A DNA stretch of 10,430 bases from Terriglobia bacterium (GTDB lineage Bacteria; Acidobacteriota; Terriglobia; UBA7540). Numbering within the stretch: position 1 is the stretch's first letter; each line of letters begins with the position of its first letter. A program made the translations under genes and the position numbers. The notes below the pieces were generated by a model that saw only the letters and a program-made list of their open reading frames with translations, searched no databases and had not been told where the DNA came from. The DNA is taken from positions 1 to 10,430 of the forward strand of contig JASHYZ010000179.1 in assembly GCA_030042795.1 (NCBI GenBank), read 5' to 3'. Below are positions 1 through 5,137 of the stretch, in pieces.

Positions 1-197
1 ACGCTGTATGAGAACTGATCCACGTCAGCGATCTGGGCGTTGCTGATCACCAGTTGACCGGCCGCGAGGGGATTATCGGAGAGGTTGTTGACACTCTTAC
101 CTGAGGAGGCTTCTATCTCGTACTGACTCTCGCTCTGCTGGTCGGCCTGTATGTTGGCCAGCAGGTCCGTATACATTTCGGAAGTAACGACACGCAC
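1..197 (-). CDS. flgL: Flagellar hook-filament junction protein FlgL (N-terminal part, truncated by window edge)
   Basis: Only the first 65 codons are present; the gene runs off the left edge. The peptide begins VRVVTSEMYTDLLANIQ and continues with a SSGKSVNNLSDNPLAAGQL stretch. These match the FlgL/flagellin N-terminal D0 helix and the conserved S(T)GKRVNxxSDDPxAA motif. FlgL (HAP3) is the second junction protein between hook and filament. The GTG at 197-195 is chosen as start because GAGGAGAG (210-203) sits just upstream at good spacing; the first ATG (176-174) would cut off conserved residues. The gene lies 28 nt downstream of flgK on the same strand, so they are probably co-transcribed. 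Identification rests on the N-terminus only, but the motif is clear. Confidence 0.9.
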   Translation of the reverse strand, partial: MRVVTSEMYTDLLANIQADQQSESQYEIEASSGKSVNNLSDNPLAAGQLVISNAQIADVDQFSYS

Positions 198-225
198 GGA
201 AGCTCTCCTCTATCCACTATCTTTC

Positions 226-1623
226 TCAACTGCTCTCGCCGAGCGATATGGCCGTCTGGGCGAGCTGACTGACCACGTTGACGACCTGCGCGGCGGCGCT
301 GTAAGCGGTCTGGTACTGAATCAAATTGGCGGATTCCTCGTCCAGGGACACGCCTGAAACCGACGCCTGTTGGTTCTGGAGCTGCTCGACGACGAGATTC
401 TGGGCGGTTTGCTCGTTAGTGGCCTGTGATACTTCGGTGCCGATATTGGACACGAAGTTCGAATAATAGTCCGTGGCGGTTTGCCCGCCGAGCCCGCTGA
501 GGGTCTGGTTTTCGATATTGGCAAGCGCCAGCGCGTTGCCGTTGCTGCCGGTGGTGCCATCAGAGCTGGCGGCGACCTGCGAGGGATCCGTAAGGGCTAC
601 GGAAATCTCTGCTGCCGCGCCTGTTGACCCGTCCGTTGGCAGGGTAAAGAAAGGCTCGTTTGTAGCCGGGTTACCATTGCTATCGTAACCGGCTTCCTGC
701 TGGCTATTGACGGCGGTACCCACGGAGTAAGCCAACTGATCCAGGCTCTGTTCCGCGGCAATCACTCCATTGCTTCCATCGCGAGCCTGAATATCGCCGC
801 CCAGCGAGCCACCGGTGAGGCTTTCGGTGATATCCGTACCCTGGGAGAATACGTCCACATTTCCCGAGGTGCCGGATCCGGTTGTGAGGTTGTAACTTTG
901 CTGGCCGGCCACCAGAAGCGCGCCGTTGCTGGTCGTTAAGGTAACCGCGCCGTCGCTGCTACTGACGTTGTTGACGCCCACCAGGCCCGAAAGCTGCTGA
1001 ATCAGATTGTTGCGTTGGTCAATGAGCTGGTTCGGGTTTGCGCCGCTGTTTTGAGCGCTTTGCACCTCGCCATTGAGTTGAGCGATTTGGCCCGTCAGTT
1101 GGTTAATCTGGCTGACCGCTTGGGGAATAGCCTCGTTCAATCCGCTTTGCACCTGGCTGAGGCCACTCGCGGCCTGATTAAAGGCGCTGGCCAGTGTCTG
1201 CCCGGCGCTGATCACGGCCTGCTGCAAGGACGTGTCTGTGGGATCGGTCGATAAATTCTGGAATGACTCAAAAAAGTTGCTCAGCGGGGTTTGCAAGCCG
1301 ACGCCCTGCGTCTCGTTGAAAAGGCTCTGGACCTGATTCATCGAGCTCAGATATTGATTCACCTGGCCTTGTTGCGCGAGACCTTGCTGAAGTCCGAGTT
1401 CCACCACGTTGTCGCGAATGCCTTGGACCTGCGCGAGTGTCACTCCCTGACCGTATGTGATATCCCCCACGGTGACGCTTGGCGAGCTTTCGAAAACGGC
1501 CACTTCGCGTGAATACCCGGAAGTACTTGCGTTGGCGATGTTATTACTCGTCACCTGGATCGCACCTTGCTCGACGTCCAGTGCCTGCGCCGCGATGGAT
1601 AATGTTCCTGTCAGACTGCCCAT
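226..1623 (-). CDS. flgK: Flagellar hook-associated protein 1, FlgK
   Basis: A 465-residue protein that forms the first junction ring between hook and filament, outside the cell after type III export. The N-terminus carries the axial-protein rod motif (SNNIANASTSGYSRE, residues 26-40) that FlgK shares with rod and hook proteins. The C-terminus (ANLIQYQTAYSAAAQVVN and onward) is the typical D0 coiled-coil half. The middle is low-complexity, rich in Q, N, S, T and G, as usual for the variable domain. Length is at the short end for FlgK. The ATG at 1623 is preferred to an in-frame start at 1677 because AGAGGAAA lies 5-6 nt upstream and MGSLTGTL is the usual FlgK start; the extension would overlap flgN. 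flgK begins 1 nt after the flgN stop, so its ribosome-binding site lies inside the end of flgN, which suggests translational coupling. Confidence 0.96.
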   Translation of the reverse strand: MGSLTGTLSIAAQALDVEQGAIQVTSNNIANASTSGYSREVAVFESSPSVTVGDITYGQGVTLAQVQGIRDNVVELGLQQGLAQQGQVNQYLSSMNQVQSLFNETQGVGLQTPLSNFFESFQNLSTDPTDTSLQQAVISAGQTLASAFNQAASGLSQVQSGLNEAIPQAVSQINQLTGQIAQLNGEVQSAQNSGANPNQLIDQRNNLIQQLSGLVGVNNVSSSDGAVTLTTSNGALLVAGQQSYNLTTGSGTSGNVDVFSQGTDITESLTGGSLGGDIQARDGSNGVIAAEQSLDQLAYSVGTAVNSQQEAGYDSNGNPATNEPFFTLPTDGSTGAAAEISVALTDPSQVAASSDGTTGSNGNALALANIENQTLSGLGGQTATDYYSNFVSNIGTEVSQATNEQTAQNLVVEQLQNQQASVSGVSLDEESANLIQYQTAYSAAAQVVNVVSQLAQTAISLGESS

Positions 1624-1624
1624 T

Positions 1625-2095
1625 TCAATTTCCTCTCCCAACGCTGGCTCGGATTGGTTGCAGGCGTGGGGCCTCATACAGCCCCGTCGAGTTGCTCACG
1701 AGGTTGGACAGGATGCGAAGGTAGCGCCGCGACCGCTGCAAGAAGTCGGTTTGTACCTGGCTCAGCTCCTGCACCGTGCAGCGTGCGGCTTCATGGTCCT
1801 CGAGGATGGAACGGAGCTGTTCCTGGGCTGCGTCGTCCCAGCCGGTTACCGCACCGTCCAGACTGAGCGTGCTGCCGGACGCCCTGAGCCCGCCGTTTGA
1901 CGCCCGCAAAATCTGGCTGTCAAGGCGGCGAACTTCCTCGCAGTATGTTTCCTGCTGCGCGTTGTGGCGGTGAATGGCGTCAAGGTCCAGACGGACCAGG
2001 GCCTGGCGGCTTTCCATCAGATCGTTGGCCAGCAGGCGCAATTGCCGGGTTCGGGCAACAATCAGGTCGATGATCGGACGGGACTCAGGTTTCAT
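1625..2095 (-). CDS. flgN: FlgN-type export chaperone for FlgK/FlgL
   Basis: A 156-residue, largely helical, charged protein. In the family, FlgN is the cytoplasmic chaperone that binds the C-termini of FlgK and FlgL and delivers them to the export gate. Support comes from its place directly upstream of flgK, the length (FlgN is about 140-160 aa), the long amphipathic helices at residues 8-66 and 85-138, and the closing RSRRYLRILSNLVSNSTGLYEAP segment, which resembles the conserved FlgN end that contacts substrate. The ATG at 2095 is chosen: it lies 4 nt past the stop of the upstream small gene. No strong Shine-Dalgarno is seen, so translation probably depends on reinitiation. An earlier in-frame start (2149) would overlap that gene. 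FlgN is poorly conserved, so the call leans partly on context. Confidence 0.83.
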   Translation of the reverse strand: MKPESRPIIDLIVARTRQLRLLANDLMESRQALVRLDLDAIHRHNAQQETYCEEVRRLDSQILRASNGGLRASGSTLSLDGAVTGWDDAAQEQLRSILEDHEAARCTVQELSQVQTDFLQRSRRYLRILSNLVSNSTGLYEAPRLQPIRASVGRGN

Positions 2096-2099
2096 CGTT

Positions 2100-2300
2100 T
2101 CAGGCGCTGACGTCCAAAAGGCGCTTCTCCTCGGCGGGATCATCTTCAATCGGCTCCTCTTCCGCCAAGTTCTCTAAAGCAATTGGAGTGCCTTTTGCCT
2201 GTTCGCGCCGCCGTTTATCGGGGAAATGCTTAAACTCGCGGAGCGCGTCGCCCGCCGATGAGATCGCCATCGTCGAGATATTCGATAGATCATCGGCCAT
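2100..2300 (-). CDS. Small protein of unknown function between flgM and flgN
   Basis: A 66-residue protein that I do not recognise. It looks like a real gene: GGAGGAG stands just before the ATG at 2300, the frame is free of stops, and it ends 4 nt before the flgN start on the same strand. The first 20 residues (MADDLSNISTMAISSAGDAL) are mildly amphipathic. Residues 21-36 are basic (KHFPDKRRREQAK) and residues 43-60 strongly acidic (ENLAEEEPIEDDPAEEKR), so the protein is charge-polarised and probably soluble. No signal peptide, membrane segment or cysteine is seen. The position suggests a role linked to late flagellar assembly, such as a chaperone cofactor or regulator, but this is only guilt by association. 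Confidence 0.6.
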   Translation of the reverse strand: MADDLSNISTMAISSAGDALREFKHFPDKRRREQAKGTPIALENLAEEEPIEDDPAEEKRLLDVSA

Positions 2301-2529
2301 GGCTCCTCCGTACTCGATTCTGAGACGGAATTTGCTCGAGCCCAGAAGCTTGATTTACAGCAAGGGCGCCAGGCCGCCTCTGGAAGGAAGGGCAGGGAAC
2401 TCGTTTCCCGAAGACCTTGAAACACTCACTCCAACCGGAAGTTCCCGGCTTTTGTCGTGGCTCAATCTCAAATCCCGATCGGGCGTGTAACCTCTTTCCG
2501 CCTGCCCCGATCGAGGCCTTGGGGCGGAG
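2301..2529 (-). other. Intergenic spacer between flgM and the 66-aa gene, with a possible hairpin
   Basis: No convincing gene is seen in these 229 nt. CGATCGGG (2476-2483) and CCCGATCG (2506-2513) can pair as an 8-bp stem with a 22-nt loop just after the flgM stop; one copy is part of the perfect palindrome CCCGATCGGG (2474-2483). No U-tract follows on the minus strand, so this could be an attenuator, an mRNA-stabilising hairpin or a dyad operator rather than a classical terminator. No sigma-28 box was found directly in front of the 66-aa gene. Confidence 0.3.
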
Positions 2530-2835
2530 CTACTCGGTGGAAGAACCGGGGCCGAGGAGCTGGGCATGGAGAGCCTCCGCAATCTGGCTGTCTGATACCT
2601 GATACTGGCCACTCTGCACTGCCTGCCGTAGGGCGGCCACGCGTTCTTGACGGACATCGGGCATCTGCTTCACTTGTGCGGCCAGCGCGCTAACGGAGCT
2701 GCCGGTTGAGAGGCTTGCGGCGTCGGTATCCGGCGTCTCATTGACTTCGTTGGATTCGGCCCCTCCAGAAACACTAGCCCGCTTAAACGTCGCCGTCTGT
2801 GTTTCCGGGAACGGATTACTGCCGTCAATCTTCAT
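2530..2835 (-). CDS. flgM: Anti-sigma-28 factor FlgM
   Basis: A 101-residue protein. FlgM binds sigma-28 (FliA) in the cytoplasm and is exported through the finished hook-basal body, which releases FliA to transcribe late genes. The N-terminal 45 residues are polar and probably disordered (MKIDGSNPFPETQ). The C-terminal FlgM domain runs from about residue 40 to 92: DAASLSTG, then PDVRQERVAALRQAVQSGQY and VSDSQIAEALHAQLL. This matches the family pattern PDVRxEKVxxLRxAIxxGxY...IAxxL. The ATG at 2835 is preceded by GAGGAGG at about 7 nt. A near-consensus sigma-28 promoter lies just upstream, as expected for FlgM autoregulation. The gene opens the left-hand block leading into flgN-flgK-flgL. Confidence 0.93.
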   Translation of the reverse strand: MKIDGSNPFPETQTATFKRASVSGGAESNEVNETPDTDAASLSTGSSVSALAAQVKQMPDVRQERVAALRQAVQSGQYQVSDSQIAEALHAQLLGPGSSTE

Positions 2836-2862
2836 ACCCTAGCCTCCTCAACCCACTGTATA

Positions 2863-2889
2863 GAATCGGCAAGGTTTTTGGAAACTTTA
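2863..2889 (-). promoter_or_regulatory. Sigma-28 (FliA) promoter for flgM
   Basis: On the minus strand the -35 box is TAAAGTTT (2889-2882), the spacer is exactly 11 nt, and the -10 box is GCCGATTC (2870-2863). The enterobacterial FliA consensus is TAAAGTTT-N11-GCCGATAA, so 14 of 16 positions match with exact spacing. The predicted start of transcription is near 2855, giving a leader of about 20 nt that includes the flgM Shine-Dalgarno. FliA driving its own anti-sigma factor is well established, which supports the call. Confidence 0.88.
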
Positions 2890-3183
2890 ATCTTGCTAAA
2901 CTCTTGGCTATTTTGAGCTTGCTGTATCCTCCGAGCTCTTCTATGGAGCTTGGCAGGCAGCTTGTGAATGAATTCACGTGGATTGCGGAGCTTTACTCTG
3001 CGCGAGTTCAGCTTCTCTTTGCTTTGTCGGCCAACGCTCGGAGCGTCGTATAACTCATTTTATATCTTATACATCGTGGGCTTGAGAAGCTAAGTATATT
3101 ATTATCAATAACATCGTGGGTTAGGCAGGAGCGCTACTGATTCTAAAAGACATTCAGGCTTCGGTTGTAGCTCTCGAAAAAAA
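2890..3183. other. AT-richer non-coding region upstream of flgM, with clustered AGCTT motifs
   Basis: No credible coding frame is seen. The stretch is visibly richer in A+T than its flanks, most of all at 3055-3110. AGCTT occurs five times on the plus strand (starting 2916, 2947, 2959, 2989, 3010), three of them as GAGCTT, and GAGCTC lies at 2933. The 10-mer ACATCGTGGG is repeated directly at 3071-3080 and 3111-3120, separated by AT-rich sequence. These could be regulator sites upstream of the sigma-28 promoter or remnants of inserted DNA; the sequence does not decide. Confidence 0.35.
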
Positions 3184-3196
3184 TCAATGGTTGATT
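3176..3196 (-). terminator. Possible weak rho-independent terminator
   Basis: On the minus strand AATCAA-CCA-TTGATT (3196-3182) forms a 6-bp perfect stem followed at once by a run of T (TTTTT, then C and G). The stem is AT-rich and therefore weak. It overlaps the stop codon of the decayed small gene. It could limit read-through from the right towards flgM. Confidence 0.3.
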
Positions 3197-3384
3197 CCAC
3201 CGCCGATGTTGGCCTCGACCATGTCGGCTTTTATCCTCGATCCGGCCTTCCCGGCTTCGGTGCGCGTAGACCTCTTGGCATTGCGCCGGTTGACTTCAAG
3301 CCGCGCTTCGGTCGTCGTTGGTGACTTTCGGAGTGACATTCGTCGGGCTGCCTCAGCTCTAGCCATATCGCCGCGCCCGAACAC
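3184..3384 (-). pseudogene. Remnant of a small NRRNAKxSTGPRTxxGKA-family gene
   Basis: The 66-codon frame reads ...TEARLEVNRRNAKRSTRTEAGKAGSR and then diverges. From memory, a family of hypothetical proteins common in Acidobacteriota and Planctomycetes carries an N-terminal motif like NRRNAQKSTGPRTEAGKARSRxNAxxHGL. Here the GP pair is missing, the HGL part is not recognisable, and the body of the protein is absent after about 20 residues. No convincing Shine-Dalgarno precedes either the GTG at 3384 or the ATG at 3366. I therefore read it as a decayed fragment, though a short functional peptide cannot be excluded. It sits in the non-flagellar island beside a MITE-like element. Confidence 0.4.
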
Positions 3385-3463
3385 GAGACGTTGTAAGGGC
3401 GCTAGTACTAGATAACCGAATGATACACAACCTGGATAATTAAGTCAATAACCTTGAAAAAGC

Positions 3464-3624
3464 GGTAGTGGGTCACTTTGAATTCTCTCCAACATTCCGT
3501 TACCGGTCATTCCCGCGCAAGCGGGAATCCAGGCTGTAAGGCGCGCGCTCCGATGCGGATTCCCGCCTCCGCGGGAATGACAAGGGGGAACATGCCGAGA
3601 AAGAATTGAGACCGACCCACTACC
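3464..3624. mobile_element. MITE-like palindromic element with apparent 8-bp target-site duplication
   Basis: The ends are inverted repeats of at least 11 bp: GGTAGTGGGTC (3464-3474) and its complement (3614-3624). Imperfect homology continues inward over about 67 nt per arm. Each arm ends in a REP-like unit, ATTCCCGC...GCGGGAAT, at 3506-3530 and 3557-3581 in opposite orientation, with a spacer of about 26 nt. The 8-mer GAAAAAGC lies immediately outside both ends (3456-3463 and 3625-3632), as expected for a target-site duplication. The element has no coding capacity, so it would need a transposase supplied elsewhere. REP-like ATTCCCGC units are widespread in bacterial genomes. Confidence 0.6.
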
Positions 3625-3733
3625 GAAAAAGCAGCCAAGCTCGCAAAAGAGCCAATAGGCAAGCAGTTTTTCTATTTGCTTTTCCGGCCTTACAAATTGC
3701 CCAGGTACGACGCAGGTTAAAATACCGAAAAGC

Positions 3734-3758
3734 CGCAAGGCTGAAAGCGAGCCTTGCG
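3734..3758. repeat. Perfect 9-bp stem-loop, possible terminator for minus-strand transcripts
   Basis: CGCAAGGCT (3734-3742) and AGCCTTGCG (3750-3758) are perfect complements around a 7-nt loop. On the minus strand the stem is followed by GCTTTTCGGTATTTT, a broken T-rich stretch, so weak termination of read-through from flgJ is possible. No T-tract follows on the plus strand. Apart from this hairpin, I see no gene or clear promoter between the MITE-like element and the reductase gene. Confidence 0.3.
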
Positions 3759-3769
3759 CTACGCCCGCT
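3755..3769 (+). repeat. 15-bp direct repeat, left copy, flanking the reductase gene
   Basis: TGCGCTACGCCCGCT here is identical to 4617-4631. The two copies bracket the reductase gene at a distance of 862 nt. They could be traces of the insertion event or copies of a dispersed repeat. Confidence 0.5.
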
Positions 3770-3893
3770 TCGCGAGATCGCAGACCGGCGGTTTGATGGA
3801 CCGGCACGATAGCGACCCTGTATAATTTTTGCGGCCAAACTAACTGTACGGACTCGTAAGTGTTAGGTGCTGACCTCGCGCCCGGATCCTATT

Positions 3894-4505
3894 ATGGCGA
3901 AGCTGATCTACATGGCAACCATGTCGCTCGACGGCTACATTGCGGACAAGAAAGGTAACTTCGACTGGACTGTGCCGGACGAAGAAGAATTCTGCTTCAT
4001 CAAGGAACTCTTACGCCCGGTTGGTACCTATCTCCACGGACGCCACATGTACGAGGTCATGGCCGTTTGGCAAACCGTGTCGACGGGTGATCGGCCGGCG
4101 CCATTCGCACCGCTCTGGGCGCGGACCCGAGCCGGGTGGTCCGTCTTTGCGGATTTCGGGGATATCTGGCGTGCTGCGGACAAGGTAGTTTATTCCAAGA
4201 CTCTGAAGGCCGCCTCCACTCCCCAAACGCGTATTGAGCCATGTTTCGAGGCTGAGGCGGTTCGGCGGATGAAAGCCACGGCGGCCAAGGACCTGATCGT
4301 GGGCGGCCCTACCCTCGCCGCCCACGCGTTCGACGCTGGCCTGGTAGACGTTTGTCACCTGTTCATTGCGCCGATCATTTTGGGGGATGGTAATGGTGCC
4401 TTCCCAAGCGGCATCCGCTTTGAGCTGTCACTCCAGGATGAACGTCGCTTTCCGAACGGCATGGTTTACCTGCACTACCGATCAACAAGAAGCCAAGGCG
4501 CCTAG
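3894..4505 (+). CDS. Dihydrofolate reductase-like / RibD C-terminal domain protein
   Basis: A 203-residue cytoplasmic protein of the RibD_C (DHFR-like) fold, the only gene on the plus strand. Family marks are MSLDGYIADKKGNFDW (residues 10-25), the GRHMYEVM helix (49-56) and VGGPTLAAHAFDAGLVD (136-152), followed by LFIAPIILGDG (156-166). GGPTL corresponds to the NADPH-binding glycine turn, and the DGYIA loop lies by the substrate site. Free-standing members such as the YyaP/YwjB type are NADPH-dependent reductases of mostly unknown substrate; a role in folate or riboflavin synthesis is not shown here. The ATG at 3894 is chosen because family homology starts there; a GTG at 3867 would add nine unrelated residues. 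No strong Shine-Dalgarno is seen. The gene splits the flagellar cluster and has no functional link to it, so it was probably inserted. Confidence 0.88.
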   Translation: MAKLIYMATMSLDGYIADKKGNFDWTVPDEEEFCFIKELLRPVGTYLHGRHMYEVMAVWQTVSTGDRPAPFAPLWARTRAGWSVFADFGDIWRAADKVVYSKTLKAASTPQTRIEPCFEAEAVRRMKATAAKDLIVGGPTLAAHAFDAGLVDVCHLFIAPIILGDGNGAFPSGIRFELSLQDERRFPNGMVYLHYRSTRSQGA

Positions 4506-4616
4506 CCCGGCTTGCAGGCCACCCGCCTTGCGACATCTAGGCAGGCTGGCGTAGAACAAAATTCTGCGATTCAGATGATGACTGCAGGGGTTTGCGATTC
4601 GCAATCTCTGCCGCGC

Positions 4617-4631
4617 TGCGCTACGCCCGCT
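4617..4631 (+). repeat. 15-bp direct repeat, right copy, flanking the reductase gene
   Basis: This is an identical copy of TGCGCTACGCCCGCT at 3755-3769, in the same orientation, lying between the reductase gene and the end of flgJ. The 197-nt interval 4506-4702 has no gene; besides this repeat it holds the GC-rich hairpin at 4650-4670. Confidence 0.5.
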
Positions 4632-4649
4632 GATGCCATTGTGTGATTT

Positions 4650-4670
4650 GGGCGGCCACAAGGGCCGCCC
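4650..4670. repeat. GC-rich palindrome (GGGCGGCC-ACAAG-GGCCGCCC)
   Basis: A perfect 8-bp GC stem with a 5-nt loop lies between the convergent ends of the reductase gene (plus) and flgJ (minus). No T-run follows on either strand, so it is not a classical terminator, although such a stem could still hinder transcription. As I recall, GGGGCGGCC...GGCCGCCCC palindromes of this kind recur between genes in several bacterial phyla, so it is probably a dispersed intergenic repeat. Confidence 0.5.
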
Positions 4671-4702
4671 CTACCTCGAACTGCCGTTAGCACGGACTCG
4701 CG

Positions 4703-5137
4703 TCATGGCTCTGGCGTCTTCTGGCCACCCTTACTCTGACTTGCCTGAGGTTGGCTGGCCGAGGCGGTCTGATCCTGCAATTTGCGGCGCAGGGCCGGCT
4801 CGAGGCTATGGAAGATCATGCGGGAGATGCCAATCCCTCCCGACTGCACCATGCCCATGGCCATGTTATGCATCGCCAAGCCTTTGAGACCGTCAAACCC
4901 GGAACCGAGTTCCTGTTCTCCGCCCATCGTGTCATGAATGCCTTTTTCGGCCTCTTCCCACCACGAGGAAATCAGGTTCGCCTCGAACTCCTGGGCTGCT
5001 TTCATCAACTTCCGGCCTGTGGGTGTGTTCTTAAGGGCGTCTTCGCTCGCCTGACTGGCTGCGGCCGGCGAGGCCGGGGCGGCCGAGGGGCTGTTAAGCG
5101 GCTTCAGGTTGGGAGCCATTGCGGGCGCGCTGTCCAC
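4703..5137 (-). CDS. flgJ: Rod-binding protein FlgJ (short form, without muramidase domain)
   Basis: A 144-residue protein equal to the N-terminal rod-binding domain of FlgJ, which caps or scaffolds the growing rod in the periplasm. The domain spans about residues 33-115: AAQEFEANLISSWWEEAEK (47-65), then FDGLKGLAMHNMAMGMVQSGGIGISRMIFHSL (81-112 region). The first 30 residues are Pro/Ala/Ser-rich, and the tail is polar (QASQSKGGQKTPEP). The C-terminal glucosaminidase domain of enterobacterial FlgJ is absent, a common arrangement outside Gamma- and Betaproteobacteria. The GTG at 5137 is preferred: its G overlaps the last base of the flgI stop, and GAGGTG stands 5 nt upstream. An ATG at 5119 is the alternative. 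It is the last gene of the rod/ring operon before the island. Confidence 0.88.
   Translation of the reverse strand: MDSAPAMAPNLKPLNSPSAAPASPAAASQASEDALKNTPTGRKLMKAAQEFEANLISSWWEEAEKGIHDTMGGEQELGSGFDGLKGLAMHNMAMGMVQSGGIGISRMIFHSLEPALRRKLQDQTASASQPQASQSKGGQKTPEP

Noticed and set aside
2350..2370. Sigma-54 promoter in front of the 66-aa gene (TGGCGCCCTTGCT on the minus strand)
   Set aside because: GG and GC are separated by 7 nt, whereas sigma-54 promoters need 10.
3191..3415. 74-codon plus-strand frame as a gene
   Set aside because: It is the opposite strand of the decayed STGPRT-type fragment, whose motif is recognisable only on the minus strand; no Shine-Dalgarno or family match is seen.
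3506..3581. CRISPR array
   Set aside because: The repeats are inverted, only two per site, and form palindromic pairs; there is no series of direct repeats with unique spacers and no cas gene.
3445..3807. 120-codon minus-strand frame as a gene
   Set aside because: Its second half is a translation of the MITE-like element and its REP-like units, no family similarity is seen, and the frame exists because the repeat is GC-rich.
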